A DNA stretch of 64,000 bases from Isoetes taiwanensis. Lineage: Eukaryota; Streptophyta; Lycopodiopsida; Isoetales; Isoetaceae. Under the pieces are notes generated by a model. It saw only the letters and a list, made by a program, of their open reading frames with translations. It had not been told where the DNA came from and did not search any database. The stretch is taken from the NCBI GenBank assembly GCA_021234155.1, contig JAJEKV010000071.1, positions 5,082,483 to 5,146,482 on the forward strand, in the 5' to 3' direction. Both the position numbers and the translations under genes were made by a program. Of the stretch, positions 11,583 to 23,029 are shown in pieces; the first letter of the stretch is position 1, and the number at the start of each line of letters is the position of its first letter.

Positions 11583-11710
11583 TGTTATATCATTAAGAAT
11601 GTTTCCATTTTCGTCTGCCCTGTGTGCCTCCCAGTTCCATTGCCACTTTCACTGTTATATCATTAAGAATGTTTCCATTTTCGTCTGCCCTGTGTGCCTC
11701 CCAGTTCCAT
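11571..11710. repeat. 70-bp exact tandem duplication in LINE ORF2
   Basis: Positions 11571-11640 and 11641-11710 are the same 70 bases. As 70 is not a multiple of three, the duplication shifts the frame between endonuclease and reverse transcriptase. The lack of any difference between copies suggests a recent event. Confidence 0.95.
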
Positions 11711-12560
11711 TTTCCCATCTCTTCTTTGATAGACTGCACAAATGTCTCTACATGTTTTTCTTGAAGTTGTATTTTCAACTTCCCCTTATCCTCCTCTATC
11801 CCCTGTTGTCTGTCATTCGAGGCATGTTTATTTCCTGTAAGTGTTAACTATATGGGTCTATGACTTTCTCTTTTCCCGATAGGCCATTTTAGGAGCACAA
11901 ATCCCGACATTATCTCCGCTGCTACGTCATTCACTATCACATAATCCACTATACTTCTCCCGTGTATATTCTGGCTCGTGAAATTCCCTGACCCTTTCCA
12001 CCTCTGTACTCCATTGGCTATACCCGTAGTTGTGCATACCTCGAGCAGTAGCTTCCCTTTAGCATTGACTTTTGCCTTGTCCTCCGTATGTCGTTCCCAT
12101 TCCTGTGATCTTGTCGTACTGGTCCATTGGCCTTTTGTATCCTCTATGCTCGTGTTTTGTGCATGTTCCTGTCCTATTCTGGCATTCAGATCACCTATTA
12201 ATATCATTGGTCCCTGTTCCTTCCATTTCATCATAGTCTTCCCCAGTTCTAACTTCTCACTGCTCGGTGGGTAATATGCTAAAATCAGAATTAAGTCCTT
12301 TTTGTTTTGTAATTGTATATTCAAAATCATGTATCTCTTATTGACAGCTGAGTGTCAAATACATGCACTGTTTACTACATTTTCCTTGACATAACAGGCT
12401 AATCCTGCACTCCCTCTTTCCATCTTAAAATCTTTGTCCTTCCAGCACATGAATAGCTGGTACCCCTCCTCCTCTGGTAGCCGTTTTATGTTGTGCTCCC
12501 ATGTCTCCACCAGGCATATTATATCACAGCTGCGTGCTCCCTCTAGCCTCTCCCCGTCAT
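11711..12560 (-). pseudogene. LINE APE-type endonuclease domain, two in-frame stops
   Basis: The frame runs from LTIWYWNCTGYPWDD (Asn of the WN motif) and CLVETWEH (catalytic Glu) through a TGA near 12347, then LAYYPPSSE, LIGDLNARIG (Asp and Asn), GRSIVDYVIV and KRESHRPI (catalytic His, with the usual Asp of the SDH motif replaced by Ser). A TAG follows at 11848-11850, after which the same frame continues to the 70-bp duplication. Family role: nicks target DNA to prime reverse transcription. Two stops and the changed SDH motif show the enzyme is dead. Confidence 0.85.
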
Positions 12561-12596
12561 CCCAAGGGTACCCAGTACAGTTCCAGTACCATATCG

Positions 12597-13322
12597 TCAG
12601 CGTCTCTTTCCTCGAGGTTGCTCTCTTGGGGTCTCCGTGTGCTCTACTCCATTTCCCATTCTTCTTGGTCGCCCCCTGGTCTTTGTAACCGGGGTTGGAT
12701 CCATGTTCTCGGCTTGGGCTATTCGGTCTGTGCCGTCCCCTTTTCCCCCTCTTTCTTCCCTCCTGTACAGATTCGCTTCGGGGGCTACTGCTATTATTGC
12801 CATCCCCAGTGCCGTGCTTTCGTGTCCCTGTGTCAGGATCCCCAATGGGTTGATGTTCTCCTTCTCCGTATCCACCGATCTCCCTGGTTCCAGTACTCCC
12901 GCCTTCTGTTCTTGCCCCCTTCCTGTCAGTTCTCGTACTCTTTTGTGTAGAAACACCTTGCCGTTCCCGACTCCTGCCTGTATTCCTGCCTGATTCAGTT
13001 CTCTGGCCTTGGCCAGCTCTCTGTGCGGCCCTTGGCGTTGCATGACTGTTAGGGCTTCCTGCACCTTGATCCCGTTCCTCAACCTGGATCCCATGCGCAA
13101 TATTCTCTCCTTGGCTGGCAGGTCCCTGAGTGTCAGGTTTATGTGCCTCGCCCTCCCCCTCCATTGGCCTGATCGTACGGCTTTGACAATGATGCTCCGA
13201 TGTTCTTTGAAGACCACCTCTATTACTTCTGCCATCACTCGATATGTGTCTTCATTAGGTTTCTCTGCTACTCTTATCAGCCTAACGTCATGCTTAATTC
13301 TATTCTGTTCCTCATATTCCAT
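12597..13322 (-). pseudogene. LINE ORF1 C-terminal (RNA-binding) half
   Basis: A 241-codon frame starting MEYEEQNRIKHDVRLIRVAE. The first 110 residues follow the layout of L1-type ORF1 proteins: IRLIRV-like strand, VVFKEHRS, a conserved basic VRSGQWRGRARHINLTLRDL, then ERILRMGSRLRNGIKVQEAL. This corresponds to an RRM plus C-terminal domain. The rest is low-complexity, rich in Gly, Arg and Glu, and overlaps the endonuclease frame. The usual N-terminal coiled coil is missing here, but a frame at 28100-28606 encodes one that could have preceded it. Confidence 0.6.
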
Positions 13323-13329
13323 GATATGC

Positions 13330-14005
13330 GGTTTATTTTATCAAATGATTCCCATGCATCCAATTCAACATTTCCTTTTTCTAATTCAACCAACCTAGCT
13401 TAAATTCTTAATAAGCATGGTTCAATGCGATTGTTAATGGTTAGACATGTTACAAAATCCTAGAATCTATTAGCTTATAAAAAAAATATGTTTCCATTGT
13501 TGAGAAAAAAAAAAAACATCTTTCTAATGTTTCTAAACGGGTTTCTATTACGTAGATTAACTTTTTTTAATGTGAATAGTACACCTCCTTATGCATTTAT
13601 AATGGAACAAATTGTAAATGTCAAGGATCCATGCTAAGTTTCTATACATTGTTCAGATTTTGTATACTGCTTCGAGCTCACTTCATTCTCAATTTCTTCC
13701 TAACAAAATACAAGCAAACTAAGTTAAGACGTCGATTCAAGTACATGAGAGTAGTTGATTCGAGTTCATGAGATTCATGTATTATACTTTGTTGGAATAT
13801 TCCACATGTGCGTCCGAGAGCACTGGATTTATCGGCCATTCACCATATTTATCAACATGGCCGAGGACAGTCTTTCTCATCTGTTTTATTTGTCCTTTGC
13901 ACATCGAATAATAGCAATATAGCCGCTCTGTCAAGTACAACTGCAAAAAAAAAAGTAACATCAAGATATAAAGTTAACTAATCATTCGAACGTTTAGCAG
14001 CCTAC
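13330..14005. other. AT-rich spacer
   Basis: No exon or repeat recognised between the 5' end of the LINE and the short LINE-tail remnant at 14010. Confidence 0.5.
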
Positions 14006-14009
14006 GTTT

Positions 14010-14110
14010 GTCTAAGCCCCTTGTCGAGGGCTTCTCGCGAGGGTTTTTCCTTGAAAACCCGAAAGGGCGAGGTTTTTTAATCCCGGCGATAAGCTCTCGG
14101 CAGGTACACT
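14010..14110 (+). repeat. LINE 3'-UTR remnant (LINE-C family)
   Basis: Contains GGGTTTTTCCTTGAAAACCC followed by GGTTTTTTAATCCCGGC. The same order of motifs ends the LINE at 54.7 kb and, on the minus strand, the LINE end at 63.4 kb. Only the terminal 100 bases are present, as expected of a very short 5'-truncated copy. No microsatellite tail remains. Confidence 0.65.
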
Positions 14111-15632
14111 AGCCAACATATGTAGCAGACATTTCATTTTTTCGGGTCCAGGTGTTATAACTGGATATTCCCTATGTTTTTTTGTTTTTGGGTAGCTTGC
14201 GATGTGCAGCTATCCACTCTATATCATTGTACTCAAACTGTTGAGATGAATGAAAAGCCTATCTATCTTGCTGCTGTTAATGTAAAGAAATCTGTGGATA
14301 CAATAAAATAAAGGAAGCTCGAGTAAGCTACAAGCAATTTTCAAGATTTTCTAATTTTGTGAACCACATGATGTGAAAATTAAACATCCAATGGTATAGA
14401 ATAATTTAAGCTAAGGTGTCATGACATGTGGATAGGCTAGACATCCAAGAAATGTTGTATGGAGGATTAGGCAAACCTACTAACTAGATAAATCTATAAA
14501 GCATAGCCATATAACATTAAGTATGATCATTTTAGGTATTTACTTTAATAGATCTAATTCATGATGATAATACCACTGGTTATGCACAGACAACACAAGG
14601 CTTCTTCTTACTTGATTGTGTTCTACAACAGCCAGATCCCATATCCATTATTCTAACCTCATTATTTGACATGTATTGCTTCAAAAAGATGCACATTTTC
14701 AAAGATTTTCATGTAATCACCAAAATTAAATCCAGTAAGGATTTTATATACATCTTTATAGCAAAAACTACAAATTAATGCTTTTCTTCATATAGTTTGC
14801 CCAATCCGTTTTGGGTTGGGAAAGGGTATTTTGGCAGTGGTTTAGAGTAAGATTTCAGTATTGTATCGTATCAAAAAGGGTATTTTTGGGCAGTTTTGAG
14901 GAGCTTAAATGGCTTAAGGAGAGAACATCTAAATTTGGCTGGATGGCGAGCATGCATGCTCAAAATTAGGCATAAGTGCATGATCTGTTTTGGGAAAGTC
15001 ATGTGAACGCAACTGTGAATTGGTGAGAGGAGATTTGCTGGCCGCTTGCATGTCAAAACAGTGGAGCGAAAGGAGGAAGCTGGTTTTGCTGTTCTCCAAG
15101 ATCGAAGGCGCCTAAGAATCTCAACGTCCTTTTATTCCTTGCATATCATTCCAGCTGCCCTCAGACCAGTTCCGATTCTGCTGATCCAGCCTTAATCTTT
15201 GACGAATCTGTGCAGTAGATAGATTTTGTAGTGTTCTAGAAGTAGACCAGATAGGCAAGCTGGAAAGTAGCTCAGATATTATCAGAGCTATGCACGATAC
15301 ATGGAAGCACTTGCAAAAAGGTTTTGGGCAGTAGCCTCGCAAACGGCAAAAGTCTCTCCATATAAAGAGCTGATTTTTGGATGTGAATAACAAATAATGT
15401 GAACCATTGACTTGGTTTGCACCTTTGATTCATTTTTGAAGTTCTTGGCTTTATAATTTTGATGGCCACCGATCTGGAATATTATGAGAAATATTCTATG
15501 GATCGATGGCTTGGAACCAAAGTTAGATAGGACGCCATAATACTTGAAAAAAGAGAATAGAGTGCAAAAAAATTCCTTCTAGGAAGAATAGAACAGAGAA
15601 AGAATAAAGACAAATGTGATTTTATATAAGCA
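14111..15632. other. No gene recognised
   Basis: AT-rich, with scattered short open frames only and no convincing splice-bounded exon. Confidence 0.45.
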
Positions 15633-16400
15633 CTAGAAACGTGTGCCCGGCGATGCCGGGCATTAATCTTGGACGCGTGAAATTGGTACATGTAATGGAT
15701 TTTATGGATGGAATAAGAAGTTGGTAAATATAATCATGTCTGAAGAGGTATTGGAGCGCCAGGTGTAAAGGGTTTGGGGTTGTTAGCATTAGCCTTGACA
15801 ATGTAAAATAATAGCATGCATAGTGTGGATAAATGTAATGGAACGGATTGATATTTTTTATAGTTTAGGGTTTTGTCGAAAATTGCAATTGTTAATCAAG
15901 ACAATTGAGATTGGAGTGTAGTTGAATAGTCGACGTTAGATGTATTGGAAGTGGAATATGTATGTGCATATGTTTTTTGTGACTTCATAGTAGTCTAGTC
16001 TAGTGATAATTGTGAACCCAAGGTGATAGTAATGCGTGTATGCATGCATAACCATTGAGCAAACTATTCGGGTGGACGCAAGCGAACATTAACGTGATGC
16101 TAGTCAAATTTATTCTAGATGGATATTAACCTGCCACTAAGGCTATTAAAAAAATGAGCTTCAAAACATGGTAAGGAGAACATAAAGCCCACGCATGGCA
16201 TTAGTCTAGATGCATGGAATAGCTGAGATAACAGAGTGTAGAGGTTGGAATAGGATGGGGTAGGGTGAAAGGGGGTGCATTGCAAAGGATGAAGGGGAAT
16301 TGGTTCATGTTCATGCCGAGCATTAGCCATGGATATGAAACAGATAGATGAATAGAAAGGGTTGAGCCAGATGAGATGGGATGAAATGGATGTGGGGCAT
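15633..16400 (-). mobile_element. Helitron-like element, 3' end at 15633
   Basis: Read on the minus strand, the element ends in a perfect hairpin (stem TGCCCGGC/GCCGGGCA, 15644-15662), eight bases, and then CTAG, matching the Helitron rule of a short GC-rich hairpin just upstream of a terminal CTRR. The base after CTAG is T, as expected for insertion between A and T. The same end occurs at 59617, and similarity continues about 150 bases inside. Inside lie degenerate repeats around GCATTAGCC. The 5' TC end was not located; the right limit is approximate. No Rep/helicase is seen, so it would be non-autonomous. Confidence 0.6.
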
Positions 16401-18740
16401 GTATAAATTGTAGTGCATGTGTGAAATGGGATACTTGCACTTTAATTTCAGATCATCATTACTGGTATTTGCAAGAAATATTTGACCACATGTTAAGGAT
16501 TCTTAGCCTTATCAATAGCCTAAGAATTATGCATTTTGCTCTGCCCAAGTGACCAAACACTCGCAGTCTTTTAATCACCTTTTTTTTCCCTAGTGAGAAT
16601 CAAGCAAACAAAGACACCATTAGCCTGAAGGATGGATGCTTGTTGCAAGTGATCCACGAAACTGAAAGCCATAATATTTGCAAAAAAACATCTAATACAT
16701 ATTTTATTTCTAAAACTGCACTTATTTAGAATATCTTCTGTTTATGCCGACGATAATAGATAGATAGATAAATAGATTGTGATTCCTAGCATTTATCTAA
16801 GAATTATTCAGTGACTAAATTGTTGAGGTTGGTATTTCTATAACTTCATTGCAATTATTATGAGGGCAATCCCTAGGTAACATCTTTATGCTTATCATGA
16901 ACAAACATTCTAACAAAAATAGATGATTCTTGCTAACTTCCAAGTCAAAAAAACATTTCACTCTTATTTTGCCACTGACAAATACGAGTACTTGAGAACA
17001 GGAGCTAGTAGTTTTTCGTTTCCATGATTACTTGACAATAGGTGTTTTTAATTCAAGTCACAATGGAATTCTGGCCACGAAAACAAAATGCCATATTGAA
17101 CAACTTGGTATTTTCAATTCTAAGTTGGAGTGGAGAAAATTCAGAGAACATAAGATTTATACCATGAACTTACGGAATCCTCAAAGAAAAACAAATAGCA
17201 TGAACTAAACTTTTAGAGAACTAACAATGTTTCCTTGCCAAAGATCCCGGTGCAATAAAAACAATCAGCAATGCCTGCATACGATTTGATGCAAGTAGGA
17301 AAAGGAACCAATTAAAGGAACCTAATGGAGAAAATAGGCTGGCCATGTCAATCTTTGAAGCAATACCTGTGAAAGCAAATGCTGGATCACAGATTTCTAG
17401 AAAAGAAAATTAGAAGAACTTAGTGTAAATCATGCCACAATTTACAACAGAGCACACCTTGATTCTAGAATTGGTGGATAACTTAACCCAAACATAGGAT
17501 ACATTTAACAGTAAAAATTCTACATTCAAAATAAAACCAAGTGAGTACTTGTAACCAATTTGCTCCCTTGAAATTTGATTTTCTTTTTGTCGTAAGCAAA
17601 TCCCCTAAATTGATTTCAACAATACAAATGGTGGAGTCCCAACTGCTCTGAAATTCTTCTTTAAAATAGAAAACCATATGCATGACAATAAATTACAAAA
17701 GAATAAAGGATCTACCTAATAAAAGAAGGAGGATCTACCTGCTGTGGCAATTCCAAGCTATGAATCAAAACCAAATTCGGATCATTTTGTTCTTTCCCCT
17801 TGCCTAAAACTTATCAAACCTTGTTCCAGAGAAAATATAGTGCTATACGATGTGTAGATCCTTTACCACAATCCGCTTGATAGTTCTATCCCCTTCTAAT
17901 TCATAGTTCTATCCCTTTTAATGATCTGCAAGACTTTAAGAAAACACACCTACATGTTACAAAGGAAAGAGGAAAGAAGACCAAAGGCAGATGTGACAAA
18001 TAGAAATAAAATCATTCAAATCACATTCTAAACACCAAGTGCAAATCCAGATCTTACTTAGCATTTTCTTTGCAAAACACACAATACCATACGTACGTAA
18101 CTTGTTAAATAAGCCCTCTACAACATCAGAGCAAGTATGATGCTCTTTCAGACTCATTTAATAATAAGAAGCCTACAACATAAGGTCGGAACCAGGAATA
18201 CCTTAAAAAAGGAGGAATCACTATACTCTCAATAATGTCCAGCTACTTGCTCCAGCCTTATGTCCCAACATGCTGGAATTGCCTGAGCCTAGCTCCTGCT
18301 CACAATTGAACTATTGGATTTTTTTGCAAAGCAGAATCACGTAATTCAGGAATCAAATTTGCAGACGTTTATTAAAAAAGCTGAATGATTTAGAGCAAAG
18401 TATGGCACTTCTTTTAAGTCCTTACACAATTTACACGCAATCATCAAGCTCAAATCTGGAACAGAGTACTCAATAGAAGAAATGAAGCATGTAGATGCAT
18501 GTGGGAGACTTCAGGGATCAATTGGGTTGGATCTTGCAATTTGCAGCATTAATTGATGCTCCAACACCTACATTTGGTTCAGTTTTTGTTATATTAATCT
18601 ACCAACCAAGATCTGTGAATAGAATCACACAAACAACATTGTATGTGGTTCAGCGGAACTGGGACTAAAGATTTCTAAGTTAGGAAGTAAAAAACTGGAC
18701 TATACCCATATTCTTGGCACATAATGCAAACAACAAAAAG
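16401..18740. other. No gene recognised; small GATA microsatellite
   Basis: AT-rich, intron-like sequence with a short GATA repeat at about 16752-16776. It could be the 3' part or introns of the possible gene at 18750-19135, but no exon is convincing. Confidence 0.4.
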
Positions 18741-18749
18741 AAAAGGCAC

Positions 18750-19135
18750 CTCTTCCGAGTTGTCTTCCTCATAAAAGGCTTCCATTTCTCGTAAAGAGAA
18801 CATTAGCTAGAACTAATGCGGGGAAGAATACCTTAAGCTCTCGAACAAACCTCATCTTTAAAAGGGCCATTGCTTTCTTCAAACTTTTGAGGTGACCTCT
18901 TGATCTTCCCTTTTTTTTGCTTTGAACCTGCTCAAGATTATTAGAAAGTTAAATGCATCCGAAAGAAGTCCGAGGTAAGAACAAAATAAAAATATGCCCG
19001 ACGGTATGTACCTGTTTTTGTGGTGAAATTTGCTTGTGTTTCTTAGATTTCTTGGACAAATGATCAGCTCGAGCAACACTTAGGAGCCCCCTTAAGACTA
19101 CAGATGTTTTCAATGGCAAGTTATGGCCTTTGCCT
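18750..19135 (-). CDS. Possible Lys/Arg-rich exon series, unknown protein
   Basis: Three open segments with GT/AG borders in compatible phase on the minus strand: about 19135-19012 (ends HLSKKSKKHKQISPQKQ), 18927-18832 (HLKSLKKAMALLKMRFVREL) and 18787-18750 (KWKPFMRKTTRKR). Joined, they give a very basic protein piece, as in nuclear or nucleolar proteins. I do not recognise a family. No start or stop codon is assigned, and the calls rest on splice motifs alone, so this may be chance. Confidence 0.25.
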
Positions 19136-19139
19136 TATT

Positions 19140-20339
19140 TGCGGTGCCATGAATTTTTAACACTACTTCCACTATCCGAAAGTAGGAAAAGGAGGCATTA
19201 ACAATGAATCATTACCGAGAGAATGCTAGAAGGGACGAATCAAAGATCTTAGGTGTAGAACTAATTGCTCCAAGCTCCACCGACCGCCATACAATTACAC
19301 TTTAGGTTTACCGAGTCTTAGAGAAGGAAATATGCAAAAACTCCAAGCTCCTACAATTTGCCTATCCATGAAATCCCATCGCAGATTTAAAATTTCTAGA
19401 AAACTCTATTAAAATGTCGGGTTTCCATCATGTGTCCTTTTTTCTTACCAATTTGGTTTCCCAAAATGCAAAGAAAGAATTCCTTGAAAAGATTGTACCT
19501 GTTTCGGCAATTCCTCTGCAATGCAAAAGCTTCAATTCCTGCACACTGAAGAGGTCATGCCCATATCTGCTCAGCAGGGTTTCTCACTCCAAGAATATCA
19601 GGCTCTGATTAGCGGCCTCTGCTTAAAATCCACACATTCCTCTTGCATAAACAATTAAAATCGTGGCTCCCTATAAAATCTCGTCTAAAGCCAAAGCTAC
19701 GAATCCTGGAACAAAAAAAGGATAAATCACCTTGCACAAACAAACAACCTAAGGCCAAGAAAAAAAACTAAAATTGCTCCTGTTTGCAGAAGAATGCCAA
19801 CAAAAAGAGTGGTGAATCTGCATTCTATAACCACGAAAACCCTTCAAATTTTAATGCATTTTTTAATATAAATGGCAAGAAATACTTACAACTATGATAC
19901 AGCTCTTATTTGCAGTAGAAGACCAACGTCACCAAGCTATTAATGAACGGGTCCTGCAAGTTTAGATCAGATCTGGCAGACAGAGAAATAAAAGTGCGAA
20001 AAGGCAAATCTTAAACGAAATGCAAGACCTGACAGAGCAGGACCTCATCTCAAGAGCTTGTGGTGCACAGAAAGAGCAATTCTGGAACGCCCAAATCCTG
20101 AAGCACGGAAGCCAGTGAAAACCTCGACCTTCAGAAATTCGAATACGAATGCAGAGAGATGACAGATGGCTTAGCATTGAAAGACGTGGGGCGGCGGAAT
20201 TCAAAATTTGCAGTTGCGGTCCGCAGGGGAGAAGGGAACGCCGCATGCGTCTGCACATGCGGCGTTCCGGCACACATACCAACATAAAGAAGATTTACAT
20301 GCTGCTTGATAAAGGAACCATTCGATGGTTCTAAGTACG
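19140..20339. other. Spacer with a 13-bp stem hairpin
   Basis: No exon recognised. At 20235-20268 a perfect inverted repeat (GGAACGCCGCATG / CATGCGGCGTTCC, 8-base loop) sits 70 bases before the inverted-repeat element that begins at 20340. Confidence 0.6.
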
Positions 20340-20935
20340 CCCGATTTGGGTTGGCCTCCCGTGGAAACCCTTCCAAATTTCCATGGAAACCCTTCCAATT
20401 TTCCATGGAAACCCTTCCTATTTTCTATGGAAACCGGCTTTCATTAAAAGCAGGAAGGGTTTCCATGGAAACCCTTCCTATTTTCCATGGAAACCCTTCC
20501 TATTTTCCAACCTTCCTATTTTCTATGGAAACCGGCTTTCATTAAAACCAGGAAGGGTTTCCATGGAAACCCTTCTTATTTTCCATGGAAACCCTTCCTA
20601 TTTTCCATGTTTGGAAAATAAGGGTTTCCATGGAAAATAGGAAGGATTTCCATGGAAAATAGAAAGGGTTTCCCATTTGAAAATCGGAAGGGTTTCCATG
20701 GAAAATGGGAAGGGTTTCCATTTTTTTTTAATATTTTTAATATTGACACATACATTTATGGACCACGCCTTTCAAGATGATAAATGGTGCATGCTCATAA
20801 ATATGAACGACACCCTAGAATTCAAATTTTAATTCAAATGGAAACCCTTCCTATTTTCCAAAGCCATGGGAAAATAGGAAGGGTTTCCACAAATGGGGGA
20901 AAATAGGAAGGGTTTCCACGTCCAATCAAAAAATT
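20340..20935. repeat. Left inverted-repeat array of GGAAACCCTTCC units
   Basis: More than a dozen GGAAACCCTTCC or reverse-complement units, many arranged as the palindrome GGGTTTCCATGGAAACCC, in 20360-20720, with further units at 20839-20920. The array can fold into long hairpins. The first 60 bases are matched in inverse orientation at 24330-24410. Confidence 0.8.
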
Positions 20936-20941
20936 TCTAAG

Positions 20942-21118
20942 GGCGCGGATGTTATAGCCACAGATGTTAGCAAGCAACAATTAGAACGTGCTGTAAAATG
21001 TCTAAACATAACATATGTTGTAGCTTCAGAAAAGATGAGTTTTGAAGATCTTAGTGCCATAATAGGTCCTACTCTGCTTGATGTGCAGGGGCTTGCGTCA
21101 GGAGCTTACCAAAGTTAA
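20942..21118 (+). pseudogene. SAM-dependent methyltransferase fragment
   Basis: An open frame encodes GADVIATDVSKQQLERAVK, then ITYVVASEKMSFEDL and SAIIGP before running into an unrelated tail and a stop. The first part matches the second Rossmann strand of class I methyltransferases of the plant Tam/CRG1-like group (V-A-T-D-x-S-x-x-Q-L, the acidic residue binding the ribose of S-adenosylmethionine). The glycine-rich motif I before it and the rest of the domain are absent. It is one exon-sized piece inside the Pack-type element, so it is most likely captured and non-functional. Confidence 0.65.
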
Positions 21119-22207
21119 TGCGGCCCAACACAGCCAATCATATCATCTTACAACTCTAGCAAATCTTCAGCTTCCGAGATTCTTATCATGGAATCAGGCT
21201 CTTTTTAAATTGATGTTACTTCTTTCAGCATTGGTTCAAGCAGTTGATCAAAGCTAAAAAGGTTTAAGAAGTGTAGCATTAAGTTTTGAATCTATTGTCG
21301 AATAGAATTGAATAGAACCAACAAATTAGATTAACAAGCTCAACGGTTGTAGTATGTTATGGTGAAGGTTAAGCATTACAAACGATAAATTTCTTATATT
21401 TTATAAAACTCTTTCATGTTTGACCATACACCTAGGTCCATCTTACCCTTAGGATATTCACAAATACCAAGTGCTCCATGTTGCTACTATGGCAACATTG
21501 TTCCGGAATGTTTGCTCCATGAAATGGGTGCACAATGAAATTACACATGCCTCCTCCACATCTTTAGACTCAACACAAATCCTTCTTTATAGCGAGTTGG
21601 AAGAGAGGAATGTTCCTATATGTAGATTCACTTCCCAAGTATAAGAGCAGCCGCGATAAATTTCTTGTTTATATAATGATCTATTTGAGATTCTAAAATT
21701 GTCACAATGCATAAAATACTGACTTTTAGTCGGCATAATGTAGATTCTAGTTTATATCCTGTTAGGCATTGTATTATTTTCGTTTCGGCATTCAATTACA
21801 TAGCATGATTATCCTCGTGACTCGTTTTGGACATGATGTTATACTAAAGCATCATCTGGAATTTCTATCTTCTTGAATTGAAGCTTACAAGAAAGAAACC
21901 AATAAAAGAACATATATATATACATTTTATAAGGTAAAGGCAACGCCCTTTGAGTCAAGAAAACCAACCATTGCTGCAAACAACTCGGTCAGTCAGGCAA
22001 GCAATACTTGAAAACGAAATTTGGTGTGTTAATTGAGCAACAAAGGACCTTGTTTGTTAAGTGCCTATACAATAGAATCATACATTCGCAAATCAAAATA
22101 CATTTATCAAACCAAAATGGCAATCAAATTTGTATTAATACATACAGGTTGATTGATGCAAACCTCAAGATCTAACAAAGACTCGAAGCTCTCCCCTAAC
22201 TTATCAC

Positions 22208-22393
22208 CCCAGGTTATCCGAAAATTAGAATCCATGTACGTAACTTCAAACTCTCCAAATCCAGTTCTGCCTGATGACTGCCTTAAGAAGTCTGGCAGCC
22301 GAGGAAGATCAAGTGGAGGCAATGATAATGATGATAAAGCTCCAGCAGCCTTTATAGTTGTCTTCTCAAAGATAATCTTAATACTTGATATGC
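22208..22393 (-). pseudogene. Plastid fibrillin (PAP) family exon
   Basis: A 186-bp segment bounded by an AG acceptor (22395-22394) and a GT donor (22207-22206). It encodes SSIKIIFEKTTIKAAGAL, then LPPLDLPRLPDFLRQSS and TGFGEFEVTYMDSNFRIT. The last run is the conserved C-terminal fibrillin signature, where Y-x-D-x-x-x-R-I-x-R-G-D is usual; here the Arg before Gly-Asp has become Trp. Fibrillins bind lipids in plastoglobules and thylakoids. Neighbouring fibrillin exons are not found, so this looks like a captured piece. Confidence 0.75.
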
Positions 22394-22539
22394 CTGCTCA
22401 CATTTTAGCAGAGGATTACATGACAAAATTATAACCCAAAAGATTAAAATGCATCATCAACTTGGCTCTCTGCAAAGAAAGCTCTGCTGGTTGATGATGC
22501 AGCAAAGAACAACAAAGCTTTTGGGATTGTACAATTTAC

Positions 22540-22590
22540 TCTCAGTCTCAGTCTCCAATTACTCTCAATTACTCTCAGTCTCAGTCTCAA
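22540..22590. repeat. Short imperfect (TCTCAG)n and CAATTACTCT repeats
   Basis: Two runs of CTCAGTCTCAGTCTC separated by two CAATTACTCT units. Low-complexity sequence inside the Pack-type element. Confidence 0.75.
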
Positions 22591-22690
22591 TCCCTGCCTT
22601 TGCCACTTGCACAGGCTGCACCTGAAGAGATTCGGCCACCAGAAAATGTAAACCAACGGTACATTGCAATGGCAGCAAAAAGAACCCAAG

Positions 22691-23020
22691 TTAATAACTA
22701 GAATCATTCCCTTGCACAAACATGTCCCTCTCCCTCACCACATGAGCCCTGTAAAAGGTGTTATTACATGGAAGTGCTTCGATCCTTTGCACAAATAACA
22801 CATCGAATCTAGAGTTGCTTGCCATCTCACGGCAGTTATTTGTCCACAACTGGGAAAAAAAAAGGGAGTTTCACTAGAAAAAGCAGATCGACATTAAGCA
22901 GGGGACATTCTCAACTCTAAAAATAGCAAGACGCATCAAAATCTTACTCTGCTAGTTCCAAATATCCGAAGCTTGAGTGCATTGTTGAAACAGTTGAAGA
23001 GCCATATCAGTTCAAGCTCC
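22691..23020 (-). pseudogene. Two-exon gene piece, family not recognised
   Basis: Exon 23020-22948 (AG before it, GTAAG after it) encodes ELELIWLFNCFNNALKLRIF. Exon 22849-22691 (AG before it) continues in phase with LWTNNCREMASNSRFDVLFV and QRIEALPCNNTFYRAHVVRE and ends in TAA after 52 codons. The matching phase and good splice sites make real coding origin likely. I do not recognise the family. It lies between the captured fibrillin exon and the right inverted repeat, on the same strand as the fibrillin exon. Confidence 0.45.
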
Positions 23021-23029
23021 CTGCAAATA

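Larger units (their letters stand above)
8701..13322 (-). mobile_element. Near-full-length degenerate LINE with APE endonuclease, RT and zinc finger
   Basis: Minus-strand non-LTR retrotransposon of about 4.6 kb. From its 5' end it holds an ORF1 C-terminal part, an endonuclease, a reverse transcriptase with all core motifs, a C-terminal CX2C..HX4C finger, a 3' UTR (9119-8770) and a (TATTC)n tail read on its own strand. It is disabled by in-frame stops near 12347 and 11849, a 70-bp duplication at 11571, a MITE at 10374-10621 and further frame changes near 10103 and 9700. The N-terminal half of a matching ORF1 may be the frame at 28100-28606 and 35192-35698. Confidence 0.9.

Noticed and set aside
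12434-13398. Plus-strand frames rich in Ser, Pro and Cys at the LINE
   Set aside because: Antisense to the ORF1 and endonuclease reading, which carry recognisable motifs.
20235-20268. Rho-independent terminator
   Set aside because: The stem has no T-run after it, and the window is eukaryotic.
20360-20720. CRISPR-like array of short repeats
   Set aside because: Units alternate in orientation, have no uniform unique spacers and lie in a plant genome; they belong to inverted-repeat arms.
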